Assembly: GCA_016745315.1 (NCBI GenBank)
Contig: CP066886.1
Coordinates: 2,449,501-2,513,500 of the forward strand
Length of the DNA: 64,000 bases
Direction of reading: 5' to 3'
Origin: Arthrospira sp. PCC 9108
GTDB taxonomy: Bacteria > Cyanobacteriota > Cyanobacteriia > Cyanobacteriales > Microcoleaceae
Shown here: piece by piece, positions 19,033-28,715 of the stretch
Layout: every line of letters begins with the position of its first letter
How positions within the stretch are numbered: the first letter of the stretch is position 1
Program-made: the position numbers and the translations under genes
Notes under the pieces: model-generated
The model's database searches: none
What the model was told of the DNA's origin: nothing
The model's input: only the letters and a program-made list of their open reading frames with translations

Positions 19033-20030
19033 ATGAATCAGAATTCCTCGATCGCATTACCAAAAGTTACTGGGAACCCGGTTCAGAAAAATGCGCCTTG
19101 GCTGTATGCTTTCTGGAAATTTTCCCGACCTCATACCATTATCGGAACCAGTCTCAGTGTATTGGGGTTATTTACGATCGCATTTAGTGATCAACTTAAT
19201 CCTACTACATGGGAAAACGCCCCTTTTCTCCCTACAAATTTAACCATCCTGCTGATTAGTTGGATAGCCTGTCTGTGTGGGAATATCTATATTGTCGGTC
19301 TTAATCAATTAGAAGATATCGAAATAGACGTAATTAATAAACCCGACTTACCTTTAGCTTCTGGGGTATATTCTCGCCGCCAGGGTCAAATTATCGTAGC
19401 CACTACAGGGATATTGGCGGTCATTTTAGCAGTGGTTGGGGGGCCTTTTTTAGCAGCTACTGTTGGCATTAGTTTAGTCCTCGGAACCGCCTATTCCCTC
19501 CCTCCCATACGCTTAAAAAGATTTCCCGTTTGGGCGGCATTATGTATATTTACAGTGCGGGGGGTGATTGTCAACCTGGGGCTATTTTGTCATTTTAGCC
19601 AACAGTTATCAACCCCCCAATTATGGAAAATTCCGGTGATACCCCCAGCGTCTGGGTGTTAACCCTATTTATTTTGGTGTTTACGTTTGCGATTGCCATC
19701 TTTAAGGATATCCCCGATATTGAAGGCGATCGCCAATACCATATTACCACCTTTACCATCCGTCTGGGAACCGTAGCCGTATTTAATCTAGCTAGGGGAG
19801 TAATCACCATCTGTTATTTAGGAATGATGGCGGCGGCTTTCCTAATTTATGGGAGTTTAAACCCAGTATTTTTAGTGATAACTAATCTGATATTACTAAG
19901 TTTTATGTGGTGGAAAAGCACCAGTGTAGACCTAGGGGATAAACAGGCGATCGCCAATTTTTACCAACTCATTTGGAAACTGTTTTTTCTGGAATATATA
20001 CTATTCCCCATCGCCTGTTTATTGGGTTAA
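19033..20030 (+). pseudogene. hpt: Homogentisate phytyltransferase, one-base frameshift
   Basis: Two adjacent frames together give a complete UbiA-family prenyltransferase of about 330 residues with several membrane helices. The first Asp-rich motif is NQLEDIEIDVINKPD, reached through GNIYIVGLNQ. The second is KDIPDIEGDR after the break. The family attaches the phytyl group to homogentisate in the tocopherol (vitamin E) pathway. At 19642-19646 a C5 run reads into a stop (IPPASGC); one extra C gives IPPSVWVLTLF and continues to 20030. The break may be an assembly error, because both halves are otherwise intact with no further damage. Confidence 0.85.
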
Positions 20031-20659
20031 TTCCAAAAATTAGTGATTCCATACCCCAACTCTCGAAGCATCAACCGCAGCAGAGGTAAACTCAGACCAA
20101 TCACATTAGTATGACAGCCATCTAACCTATCAACAAAAGCCCCCCCTTTCCCTTCAATAGCAAAACATCCCGCACAGTTTAAAGGTTCTCCGGTCTCCAC
20201 ATAAGACCGGATTTCCTCCTCATCAACAGTCGCAAAATGCACATCAGTTATGCGAGATAAAACCAAAAGTTTGGGTTTATTCAAATCCAGCAAAGCATGA
20301 CCAGTATAAAGCTGTCCCACATGACCACTGAGATTTTGCCAACGGGCGATCGCTTCCGCTTTATCAGCCGGTTTACCGTAAATTTCACCCCCCATCACCA
20401 ACACCGAATCACAGCCCAAAATTAGCGCATTTTTACCGTTGTCTAAATAGCTAGGGGGATGGTCTTTTAACCGTCTCCCCACAGCTTCCGCTTTGGCTTG
20501 AGCGAGTTGTTCTACCAATGCAGTCGGATCATCAATCTGAATGCTAGACTCATCAAAATCACTCTTAATTACTACTGGATCAATTCCCACAGTTTTTAAG
20601 AGTCTATATCTGGCTGGGGAAGCAGAAGCCAGGACAAAAGTGATAGCTGAGTCCGCCAT
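20027..20659 (-). CDS. maf: Maf-like nucleoside triphosphate pyrophosphatase
   Basis: The 210-residue protein starts with the Maf signature LASASPARYRLL (typical S-x-SPRR-x-LL). It contains DFDESSI, AKAEAV, LGCDSVLV and the catalytic-region motif ALIL-GCDS. Maf proteins hydrolyse non-canonical or modified NTPs to monophosphates and have been linked to septum inhibition. The gene converges with hpt, overlapping its end by 4 bp, and lies 13 bp downstream of the cyanoP-like gene on the same strand, suggesting co-transcription. Confidence 0.92.
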   Translation of the reverse strand: MADSAITFVLASASPARYRLLKTVGIDPVVIKSDFDESSIQIDDPTALVEQLAQAKAEAVGRRLKDHPPSYLDNGKNALILGCDSVLVMGGEIYGKPADKAEAIARWQNLSGHVGQLYTGHALLDLNKPKLLVLSRITDVHFATVDEEEIRSYVETGEPLNCAGCFAIEGKGGAFVDRLDGCHTNVIGLSLPLLRLMLRELGYGITNFWN

Positions 20660-20672
20660 ATCAGAATCTCCG

Positions 20673-21215
20673 TTAATAAACAGTAAACGATCGCACCACT
20701 TGTTCTAACAGAGTTTTGCTTTTTTGCCAACGCTGTTCACTGGTGGATATATTCAAAGTAAACAACTTACCCCGACTGATAGCAATACTAGCGAAATCAT
20801 GCCGTTTTTGCTGATTAGGAAGAGTGACAGCATATTCGAGTAAATAGTAAGTATTATTGGTGGATTCTCTTTTCCCAGCATTCAACAACTCTGCTGTCCG
20901 ACCGGACCCCTCTGGGGCGATCGCATTTTTACTGAGGGTATATCCCACCTCTGTGGGAGTGCCAATTTCCTCTAAACTATCACCCCTAGTCACAGAACTA
21001 ATCACCACACTAACATTTTCCGTCGAGTCGATCATATCGTGAAAAACCACATCCGGTCCATTAGAGACCCTCACCTCTACCCAACCGTTAGGGTAAAGAA
21101 ACTCATAGCCATCTGCTGTGTCCACAAAACTTTTTAGACCTCCCCCGGTGGCTACACATCCCCCCAGGGTGAGACTAACAACAACTAGGATAATTGATGC
21201 AATTCGTTTGAACAT
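20673..21215 (-). CDS. CyanoP (PsbP-like photosystem II lipoprotein)
   Basis: The 180-residue protein has a lipoprotein signal peptide ending in LTLGGCVATG (lipobox LGGC). A PsbP domain begins FVDTADGYEFLYPNGWVEV and ends QRWQKSKTLLEQVVRSFTVY. Cyanobacterial PsbP-like proteins are lumenal and associate with photosystem II, where they are thought to aid assembly. The length and domain borders are normal for CyanoP. It lies directly upstream of maf on the same strand. Confidence 0.9.
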   Translation of the reverse strand: MFKRIASIILVVVSLTLGGCVATGGGLKSFVDTADGYEFLYPNGWVEVRVSNGPDVVFHDMIDSTENVSVVISSVTRGDSLEEIGTPTEVGYTLSKNAIAPEGSGRTAELLNAGKRESTNNTYYLLEYAVTLPNQQKRHDFASIAISRGKLFTLNISTSEQRWQKSKTLLEQVVRSFTVY

Positions 21216-21324
21216 TGAAACACATTTCCATTACTGCAAAATCGATGCTTGATCGAGTCTCGATAGACTCTGACAGCGATCGAGAGTATCAATATTGTCC
21301 CATTAATCGGCTGTTTAACTCTGG

Positions 21325-22377
21325 TTAGGTCAAATTTAACTCAACCTGTCGTTGTACATTTATTAAAACTCGATCGCCACGGGTAAGGCTATATTCAGCT
21401 TTCCAGACTCCTGGAAGTAGACTAGCGCCAGAATTTCTTTGTCCCACATAGCCCACCCAGGTGAGACTGGGAGATTGAATCCGATCATTATGGTCAACTA
21501 CCACATTACCTCTGGGGTCAATCATTCTATATTTAACCTCATCCCCCGCTAAAATACCATAGGCTTGTACCCAGAATAATAGGGCGGGAATTTGGGCGGA
21601 CAATACGGTTTCTGAATGCTTCCCATCCCAAATTTGGTCCATGTCGGGGGGGTCTGTGGAAAATCCCGCCCTAATTAAACCTGTGGGATTATACCCAGAA
21701 GGTTGATTCCAAATAGGATCTAAGCTAGTCTGACAACCGGGTGAGGAGGTCGGACCCACAAAAGGATCAACTACCTGTCCATCATGGGTAACGGTGATGT
21801 GAACATGGGGAAAGGAGGTTAAACCAGATGTTCCCACCATTCCTAATACTGTTTCAGTATTGACCGGATCGCCTGATTTAACGGCTACACTACCCCGCCG
21901 CAGGTGACAATATTGAGTTTCCCAACCTTTTCCGTGGTCAATAACTACCCCATTACCGCATTCTTGACCCTCTACCCTTGACCTTTCCGCTGGATGTCTA
22001 ATGCGCCGATCTTCGACTCCATCACGGACTCTTAATACCTGACCAGAGGCTGATGCAAATACGGGGACTCCTTCAGCCATCATTCTTTCATCAGGAATCG
22101 CAAAATCTGTTCCTTTATGACCATCATAGGTTTGGCGACCACAGCCAAAATCTACGGCTTTGGGACTCGGATCGCGATCGGTGTATAAAATCACTAAACA
22201 ATCTTTATTTAATTCACATTTAAGGGGTGGAGACAGGCTGACGCTATCTGTGGCGATCGCTACTGTATCCGGTTGGGAATTAAGGCTTAAACTGATTGAC
22301 GGAGGAACACAACCTATCAGCAGCGATAGTCCTAACCCCAACATAAATAAGCATAGATATCGCAGGTGTTTGAGCAT
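21325..22377 (-). CDS. M23-family metallopeptidase, lipoprotein
   Basis: The 350-residue protein has a lipoprotein signal (LGLGLSLLIGC). Its M23 (LytM-type) domain at residues ~75-215 has the zinc ligands in GHKGTDFAIP (HxxxD) and FPHVHITV (HxH). The C-terminal ~130 residues form a separate domain (RAGFSTDPPDMDQIWDGKH... WKAEYSLTRGDRVLI). M23 enzymes cleave peptide cross-links in peptidoglycan. The lipid anchor suggests action in the periplasm. All zinc ligands are present, so it should be active. Confidence 0.9.
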   Translation of the reverse strand: MLKHLRYLCLFMLGLGLSLLIGCVPPSISLSLNSQPDTVAIATDSVSLSPPLKCELNKDCLVILYTDRDPSPKAVDFGCGRQTYDGHKGTDFAIPDERMMAEGVPVFASASGQVLRVRDGVEDRRIRHPAERSRVEGQECGNGVVIDHGKGWETQYCHLRRGSVAVKSGDPVNTETVLGMVGTSGLTSFPHVHITVTHDGQVVDPFVGPTSSPGCQTSLDPIWNQPSGYNPTGLIRAGFSTDPPDMDQIWDGKHSETVLSAQIPALLFWVQAYGILAGDEVKYRMIDPRGNVVVDHNDRIQSPSLTWVGYVGQRNSGASLLPGVWKAEYSLTRGDRVLINVQRQVELNLT

Positions 22378-22507
22378 TGGGCAGATGTTGGATATGTCTT
22401 ATATGTGCCGTTGCTAATTATAGCAAATCCCTAATCGGGTTGGCTGAGGATTACTATTTACGGGGTCTGAGGCTACCAGATGATATGTCGGTAAAAAGTT
22501 GCTCGAT

Positions 22508-23521
22508 TTATGGGCGGATGGGTGGCAGCCAAAAATGCGTGGAATCAGGAGAGTTAAACTCCCATAAAATCCCATTATATTCAGTAATATATAATGGTGG
22601 AATTGGGGAAAATTCCGGTGCTAATTCAGTTAAGCGATCGCTAGGAATAGCAAAAGCCAGATGTCTCATTTTTTCGCGTAAATCTGGGGGTGGCTGTTCA
22701 CCATCATCGTAAATATAGGGGTCTCCCCAAAGAGGGTAAGCGTGCATTCCATTAATACCGACTACCTTTCCCCAACGGTCTAACAGGGGGCCGCCGCTCA
22801 TGCCTTTTTGGATGGGATTAGTATAGCCAATCTGATAACCGTTTTTAAAGGGTTTTTCGGAAAGGAAGGATATTCTACCTCTGGTTAAATTAAATCCTTG
22901 ATTCCTGGTAGGAGGATATTTTTGATCAGGAAATTTGGCGAGGAATGACTTGGGCTGAAATAGATGATATAATGATGGTTTTGTGTCTCGTAATTTACTA
23001 TGATTATTGTTAAGGTTAATGGTCTCAATATTATCTCGATCTATCTCCAAATGAAAACCCGCGCCGAAGACTTTATCACCAGGGGAGAGAGTCGCGGAAG
23101 GATGGAAAGAGGCGATCGCATAATTGGGGGGAGCCTGAAACTGAATCAGAGCCAAATCTTGTCCTTGTCAGGCATCATTGTTGAGTAAATAGCCTTGATA
23201 AATATGACCATCAGGAGTTTGTATTAAATAGGGAGATTCCTCGGTATTGATGACATGATCATTGGTCAAGACTGTATATAAATCACCTTCTCTTTTCAGG
23301 ATGATTCCCGACCCCCAAGCCGACCCAGAAATAATTTTGACTGTAATAGATTCAGCGATCGCCTGCAATTGTTGAGGGCTACAAGGTCGCCACTCACCCT
23401 CAACACAGCCCGCAGTTTTAGAGCCAGTGATGACGGTTAACTGATCAGGGAGAAAAAAGTAATCTAAATGATGCTGCTCAATTCCCCAAAAATTAGCCAT
23501 TAAAAAAGGCAGTAATAGCAT
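22508..23521 (-). pseudogene. Trypsin-like serine protease interrupted by an in-frame TGA
   Basis: One reading frame of 337 codons is broken by a single TGA (23168-23170) after YLLNNDA. The flanks complete a chymotrypsin-fold protease: catalytic His in LTNDHVI, Asp in GQDLALIQF just after the stop, Ser in KGMSGGPLLD. The N-terminus MLLLPFLMANFWG is a weak signal peptide. Without readthrough the product would hold only the His half. CGA or TGG to TGA is one mutation. Unlike the frameshifted genes nearby, this is a substitution, so it may be real recent inactivation. A COP23-domain gene lies 92 bp upstream on the same strand, a pairing that suggests joint function (inference). Confidence 0.78.
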
Positions 23522-23558
23522 TTAAACTCTCATAAAAAACTGCCATGATTAATTATTC

Positions 23559-23601
23559 CTGCCTCCGGCTCACGCCACTTACCCATCAACCAAGGAGGCA
23601 G
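23559..23601. other. Intergenic hairpin between COP23 and protease genes
   Basis: A perfect 8-bp stem CTGCCTCC (23559-23566) / GGAGGCAG (23594-23601) with a 27-nt loop lies between the two minus-strand genes. It has no adjacent T-run, so it is a weak candidate for a terminator or an RNA-stability element. Confidence 0.4.
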
Positions 23602-23613
23602 AAGCATCAGCCT

Positions 23614-24195
23614 TTAATCAGAATTAAAAGTGATTTGCTGATCTAGGTATTGCTGAAAATCCAAATATAGACGAGAACCATTTTCTTCTAAAGGACCAGC
23701 ATTAGCATTAGCTTGTAGAGCAAAAAGCTGTCGGATAGTGCGGCGAGCATCTTGATTAGGTTTGAGAGTAAATAAAACCCCCAAACAGGGACCATCCTTA
23801 GCATCAGAAACACAGATAACAGGTTGTCGATTAACGGTTCCTGTAGTCACATAATTAAGCAATCCTCGCTCATAGAACTCTTGAAATTTAGAAGAAACTT
23901 GGCGACAGCGAGTTTGTGGTACATAACCAGCCTGATTAAAAACCAAAGAAACCCAACGAATGACGGGAAAAGTCCCGCGAGAGTTTCTGACAAAGGTAGT
24001 AGGAACATCATCATCACTACGGCCACAGAAAAACTCTTGTTGAACTACTCTATTAGGTCGCTGTAGTAGCTGATGTCGATGGCGCGGAAACTGTGTAATT
24101 TCGGTTTCTTCAGCCACTGTGCCATTAGTAACAAAGAAAGAAGCGATCGCCATGGTTGCTCCCGTGGCTAAATTCAATAGATATTTTGGTTTCAT
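23614..24195 (-). CDS. COP23-domain protein, exported
   Basis: The 193-residue protein has an N-terminal signal peptide (MKPKYLLNLATGATMAIASF, cleavage near NGTVA-EE). A domain that I recognise as the cyanobacterial COP23 (circadian oscillating protein of 23 kDa) type follows: EFFCGRSDDDVPTTFV, VIRWVSLVF, CRQVSSKFQEF and VICVSDAKDGPCLGVLFTL. Four cysteines in conserved positions suggest disulfides outside the cytoplasm. The biochemical function of the family is unknown. It precedes the broken trypsin-like protease gene on the same strand. Confidence 0.8.
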   Translation of the reverse strand: MKPKYLLNLATGATMAIASFFVTNGTVAEETEITQFPRHRHQLLQRPNRVVQQEFFCGRSDDDVPTTFVRNSRGTFPVIRWVSLVFNQAGYVPQTRCRQVSSKFQEFYERGLLNYVTTGTVNRQPVICVSDAKDGPCLGVLFTLKPNQDARRTIRQLFALQANANAGPLEENGSRLYLDFQQYLDQQITFNSD

Positions 24196-24223
24196 TGTCC
24201 TTACAACCAGATAACTGAATAGA

Positions 24224-24691
24224 TCAAAATTCCGAACCAGAATTGTTCCGTTGCTTCCAATTAATCCCTAATCGTTTGAGATAGTCCCATCCCCGCTGAG
24301 GCCAAACGTGCTGGCGGCCAGTGCGTTCAGCAATCCACTGGGCTACTTTAGGGCCAGACCACGGTCCCCCATCAGGAGCGGGACCCAGCAAAGCCTGCTT
24401 GAGTTCCTGTTGCTGTGATTTAGTCAAAAGCGATCGCGCCACAGGGGGCTGGCGATCGCGACTACGGTTTCTCACCGAAGGTGGGCCTTCGTGGTTATAA
24501 CGGCGGATAATCTCTTTGGCGTAGTCGTAATTTAACCCCACAACTTCTGCTGCTTGCTTGATCGTCCAACCGCTACCCACCAAATGAAGAAGATGCCACC
24601 GACGGGACTCAGTAGTATCTCTAGCTTGTCGGTAACGGTTTTTGAGATCATCAACCGATAAATGGGGTTCAATATGAGCCTTTGGTGGCAT
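24224..24691 (-). CDS. Winged helix-turn-helix protein like the N-terminal half of IS630 transposases
   Basis: The 155-residue protein has an HTH (LHLVGSGWTIKQAAEVVGLNYDYAKEII) and a second winged-helix part (WSGPKVAQWIAERTG...GWDYLKRLGI). This layout matches the DNA-binding half of IS630-family transposases. It stops shortly after that half (KQRNNSGSEF), and no DDE domain is found in any frame downstream, where the COP23 gene follows 28 bp later. It is either a remnant of an IS or a retained stand-alone DNA-binding protein; similar short proteins are common in cyanobacteria. No terminal inverted repeats were seen. Confidence 0.75.
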   Translation of the reverse strand: MPPKAHIEPHLSVDDLKNRYRQARDTTESRRWHLLHLVGSGWTIKQAAEVVGLNYDYAKEIIRRYNHEGPPSVRNRSRDRQPPVARSLLTKSQQQELKQALLGPAPDGGPWSGPKVAQWIAERTGRQHVWPQRGWDYLKRLGINWKQRNNSGSEF

Positions 24692-24850
24692 ACCTCCTCA
24701 TCTCATCATCCATAACACTGGTTGATCTATCGTCAGGCTGGCAAAATTTCCGGATCAAACAAAAATTTAGCGATCGGGAAGGATCAGGTAGTAGAGTGTT
24801 ACCAATTTTTCGGTAAACTCAAATATTGGAACTAAAACAGAGGAGACCGC

Positions 24851-26314
24851 ATGGCATCGATCTGCGAGTTGCACCAACAACTGGTAAATAAAGAACGCTC
24901 TGCTGTGGAAATCACCACCGAAGCGCTCGATCGCATTAACAAATTAGAACCCACACTCAAAAGTTTTCTGTGTATTACCGCAGATCGAGCCCTACAACAA
25001 GCCCGACAGGTTGATGCTAAAATCGCCGCCGGAGACGAAATCGGATTATTAGCAGGCATTCCCATAGCCGTCAAAGACAATATGTGTACGGAAGGGATTA
25101 CCACCACCTGTGGCTCGAAAATTCTCGCGAACTTCGTGCCTCCCTATGAGTCCACTGTGACCACCAAACTCATAGAAGCCGGAGCAGTTATACTCGGAAA
25201 AACTAACCTAGATGAGTTTGCGATGGGAAGTTCCACCGAAAACTCAGCCTTTCAAATCACCGCTAACCCTTGGGATATAACCAGAGTTCCCGGAGGGTCC
25301 TCTGGCGGGTCAGCAGCAGCCGTAGCAGCCAATGAGGCAGTAGTTGCCCTTGGTTCGGATACAGGGGGTTCCATTCGTCAACCAGCCTCATTCTGTGGAG
25401 TTGTAGGCATGAAACCCACCTATGGGCTAGTATCGCGCTATGGGTTGGTAGCTTATGCTTCTTCGTTGGATCAGATTGGCCCCTTTGGTCGCACGGTCAA
25501 AGACGCAGCCATTTTATTAAATGCGATCGCCGGTTACGACCCCAAAGACTCCACCAGCCTTAATGTAGATATCCCCGACTATACCGATTTTTTAAAGCCC
25601 TCCCTCAAACCCAGAAGCAAAATCAAAATTGGGGTAATTAAAGAAACCTTCGGGGAAGGCTTAGATCCCGTAGTAGAACAAGCCGTCACTAAAGCGATCG
25701 AAGTTCTGCAAAGCCTAGGCGCAGAAATTCAGGTCATCTCCTGTCCTCGGTTCCGCTATGGTCTGCCCACCTACTATATTATCGCCCCCAGCGAGGCTTC
25801 CGCTAATCTCGCCCGCTATGACGGGGTTAAATATGGTTTCCGCACTCCTGATGCTGATAACCTGATTGAGATGTACGCCAAAACCCGCGCCGAAGGCTTT
25901 GGGGCCGAAGTCAAACGTCGGATCATGATAGGAACCTATACTTTGTCTGCTGGTTACTATGATGCCTATTATCTGAAAGCCCAAAAAGTCCGAACCCTGA
26001 TTAAACAAGATTTCGATCGCGCTTTTACCCAAGTAGAGGTCTTAGTTTGTCCTACCTCTCCGACTACCGCTTTTCAAGCCGGAGAAAAAACCTCTGACCC
26101 CCTGAGTATGTATCTGTCCGATCTGATGACAATTCCCGTCAATTTAGCCGGTTTACCGGCCATCAGCGTTCCCTGTGGATTTGACAGCCAGGGTCTCCCC
26201 ATAGGAATGCAGTTAATTGGCAAAGTTCTCGGCGAAAGTCGTCTGTTTGAAGTCGCCCATGCTTATGAACAAGCCACCCCTTGGCATAAGCATAACCCAA
26301 CCATAGGCAGCTAG
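24851..26314 (+). CDS. gatA: Glutamyl-tRNA(Gln) amidotransferase subunit A
   Basis: The 487-residue protein has the amidase-signature catalytic triad Lys75 (IAVKDNM), Ser150 (PGGSSGGSAAA) and Ser174 (SDTGGSIRQPAS), at the spacing normal for GatA. It releases ammonia from glutamine for transamidation of Glu-tRNA(Gln) within the GatCAB complex in the cytosol. Length and C-terminus (GLPAISVPCG... GMQLIGK) are typical. A strong ribosome-binding site (GAGGAG) lies 7 bp before the ATG. gatB and gatC are not in the window, as is common in cyanobacteria where the subunits are unlinked. Confidence 0.96.
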   Translation: MASICELHQQLVNKERSAVEITTEALDRINKLEPTLKSFLCITADRALQQARQVDAKIAAGDEIGLLAGIPIAVKDNMCTEGITTTCGSKILANFVPPYESTVTTKLIEAGAVILGKTNLDEFAMGSSTENSAFQITANPWDITRVPGGSSGGSAAAVAANEAVVALGSDTGGSIRQPASFCGVVGMKPTYGLVSRYGLVAYASSLDQIGPFGRTVKDAAILLNAIAGYDPKDSTSLNVDIPDYTDFLKPSLKPRSKIKIGVIKETFGEGLDPVVEQAVTKAIEVLQSLGAEIQVISCPRFRYGLPTYYIIAPSEASANLARYDGVKYGFRTPDADNLIEMYAKTRAEGFGAEVKRRIMIGTYTLSAGYYDAYYLKAQKVRTLIKQDFDRAFTQVEVLVCPTSPTTAFQAGEKTSDPLSMYLSDLMTIPVNLAGLPAISVPCGFDSQGLPIGMQLIGKVLGESRLFEVAHAYEQATPWHKHNPTIGS

Positions 26315-26455
26315 TAGCTCCCTCTTATTCCCCATGAATGTCTACGGAGGAAGTGCTGTCAATAGTCCACCGGGGAGAATTAGCGGCGGTGTCTGGTGAA
26401 CTGACCAAAGCCCATAAATCCGATAAATCTGAATCGATTTCCGAGAATAGCAGTT

Positions 26456-27706
26456 TTATGGTTTTTTCATCCCCCGCCTCCGCCGCTTGACTGAGGGGGC
26501 TAGGGTTTCCGCCACAGCCGTTTGGCGTTCTAACTCCTCAGTGGAGGCGAGAATATTACCCAAGCCGTTGATGATCCTCCGTAAACTATCGCGCAATCTC
26601 GGATCTCCTGTCAAATCTTCAATATCTGCGGTCACCTTCTGCATATTTTGCAGGGTGGAACGGGCAGAGTCTAGGGTTTGTTGCAGTAAGATTAAATTAT
26701 CGGGGTTGTTGACAGTCTTGGAAACATCTCGCAAATTCTCCGAAGCGATCACCGCATTGGCTGATAGGGTTTCCAGATTGGTTAATAGTTCCCCCTGTTC
26801 AAACCGGGCTATAACTGGGGTTAGTGTAGCGATCGCTACACTCAATTCCTGGCTGGTTTCATTAATATTATTTAAGGTCGTCAGCAAGGTTGAGCGATTG
26901 GTAGCCACCAAGGCATTTACCTCTTGAGTTAAGGCACTGATATCACCTGTTACCCTGTCTAAGGAATTAGCCGACTGCAGTGCCGCTCCGCTGACTTCCT
27001 GCATGGAGCGCTCTAGTTGATCGGAAAGCTGAGTCATTTCCGAGGAAAATAAGTTCATGTTTTGATCCACCGAGGCACTAAAATTACCCAACTCCAATTT
27101 AGCTATCTCAACTAATTGACCCATTTGGGTGGTCAGTTTCGTGGCTTCGGCGGCGGCGAGGGCGGTATTTTCCACCGCCGCATTTAGATTAGCAAATAAT
27201 TCCGGGTTGCCATAGAGTTCCCCTAAATCAAGCATAGTCTCCATGAGGCGATCGGGGCTAATACCCGGTAAACCTTGAATAGAACTCTCATGGCACAAAA
27301 TATCTGATGAGGGACAGGTAGCACTAATGGGGTTAGCCGCCACTAACTCAGGAGTTAAGACTGCATTGGGGATAATATCAACATAGGTTTCATTCAGAAA
27401 ACCCGTCTGATTGACCAAAACTTGGGAATTTCGTGGCATGACTAAATCCGTAGATTCAATATTTAGCACCACCTCCACCCCATTAGACTGGGGTTGAATT
27501 CTGGTAACTCGCCCGACTTTTACCCCCCGATATCGTACAGGTACCCCAATTTGAAGACCAGTAGCACTAGGAAATTCAGCCCGAATTTGGTAACTCTGCT
27601 GACCAAGAGTGAGCCCCCGCAGCCAAAAAGCTGTGGCTCCAAATAGCCCCACTCCCAATATAATCAACAAACCGACTGATCCTTCACGGACACTTCGCGA
27701 TCGCAT
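26456..27706 (-). CDS. MlaD/MCE-domain lipid transport protein
   Basis: The 416-residue protein has one N-terminal membrane helix (residues ~11-30, GLLIILGVGLFGATAFWL). A single MCE domain (~38-115, FPSATGLQIGVPVRYRGVKVGRV) and a long helical C-terminal region (~170-400) follow. It resembles the cyanobacterial/plastid TGD2 type, which binds phospholipids between the two envelope membranes. It is 73 bp downstream of the ABC ATPase gene on the same strand, giving an MlaF-MlaD-like pair. The permease (MlaE/TGD1) is not adjacent. Confidence 0.9.
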   Translation of the reverse strand: MRSRSVREGSVGLLIILGVGLFGATAFWLRGLTLGQQSYQIRAEFPSATGLQIGVPVRYRGVKVGRVTRIQPQSNGVEVVLNIESTDLVMPRNSQVLVNQTGFLNETYVDIIPNAVLTPELVAANPISATCPSSDILCHESSIQGLPGISPDRLMETMLDLGELYGNPELFANLNAAVENTALAAAEATKLTTQMGQLVEIAKLELGNFSASVDQNMNLFSSEMTQLSDQLERSMQEVSGAALQSANSLDRVTGDISALTQEVNALVATNRSTLLTTLNNINETSQELSVAIATLTPVIARFEQGELLTNLETLSANAVIASENLRDVSKTVNNPDNLILLQQTLDSARSTLQNMQKVTADIEDLTGDPRLRDSLRRIINGLGNILASTEELERQTAVAETLAPSVKRRRRGMKKP

Positions 27707-27778
27707 TATTTATCCTCCCATTTGCCTGTCCCATCTTCCTATGTTAGGTTAACTTAACAATTTTCTGGCTCCCATCAG

Positions 27779-28585
27779 CTAATTGACCACCTGAATGGGT
27801 CCGCTTACACTGCCCGTAAAAAACTGTATCAGCGCTGGATTATCGGACCTGTAAGCCTCCTCAATCGACCCTTGCCATTGAATTTGACCTTTATACAAAA
27901 AAATTACCTGGTCTGTGGTTCTGCGGATCGTACTATCTTGGTGTGTCACCATCACATAGGTGCTGCCACCCCCGTCCCGCTTTTGCAGGCTGCGAATCAA
28001 ATCTTCAATCACCGTTGAAGCGATCGGATCTAAACCCGCCGTTGGTTCGTCATAAAGTATAACTTCAGGGTTATCGCTGGGGTTTTCCGGGTTGGGCATA
28101 ATTGCTCTGGCAAAACTCACCCGTTTTCGCATTCCTCCAGATAATTCTGCCGGATAGCGATCGCAAATATTAGGCAGACCCACCATTTCTAGCCTTTCCT
28201 CAACTAATTGACGAATAGTAGCCTGGGAAAGTCTGCTGTGTTCATACAAACGAAATCCCACATTTTGTTCAACATTCAGAGAGTCAAACAAAGCCGCATT
28301 CTGAAACACCATGCCAATACCAATCGGATCACTAAGATCATCCACCCAACCCCGTCGCAGTTGTCCCTTGACATATACTTCTCCAGCATCAGGAGGCAAT
28401 AACCCGGCTATAATCCGCAAAATCGTTGATTTTCCCGTCCCAGAAGGGCCGATAATTCCCAAGGCTTGACCCTGATAGATGCTTAGATCTACCCCATCTA
28501 AAATCACATTGGAACCAAAGGTTTTAGAAATTCCTCGCAGTTCAATTAGTGGCTCAGACATATTAGATTTTGATTCAGTTCCCAT
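27779..28585 (-). CDS. MlaF/TGD3-like ABC transporter ATPase
   Basis: The 268-residue ATPase has Walker A GPSGTGKS, the Q-loop in GMVFQNAALF, the signature LSGGMRKRVSFARAI and Walker B VILYDEPTAGLDP. The GGMRKRV form of the signature is typical of the Mla/Mce lipid-transport ATPases rather than nutrient importers. It should energise retrograde or anterograde lipid movement across the envelope with the MlaD protein encoded directly downstream. The start could be the ATG at 28585 or the one 8 codons in, MSEPLIELRGI, which begins the domain. Confidence 0.92.
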   Translation of the reverse strand: MGTESKSNMSEPLIELRGISKTFGSNVILDGVDLSIYQGQALGIIGPSGTGKSTILRIIAGLLPPDAGEVYVKGQLRRGWVDDLSDPIGIGMVFQNAALFDSLNVEQNVGFRLYEHSRLSQATIRQLVEERLEMVGLPNICDRYPAELSGGMRKRVSFARAIMPNPENPSDNPEVILYDEPTAGLDPIASTVIEDLIRSLQKRDGGGSTYVMVTHQDSTIRRTTDQVIFLYKGQIQWQGSIEEAYRSDNPALIQFFTGSVSGPIQVVN

Positions 28586-28715
28586 TCCCCATTGGCCATA
28601 GACTCTTCCCCTATGGACTATCTACATAACTATAAGTTGCGAGATACAGGCTATCATCTCGAATTAGGTTTGCCCAAATTTAACCACAACAGATTTTTAT
28701 GAGGTCTATTATCAA

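Noticed and set aside
24224..24691. Complete IS630 insertion sequence
   Set aside because: Only the HTH half is present; there is no DDE domain, no inverted repeats and no TA duplication that I could find.
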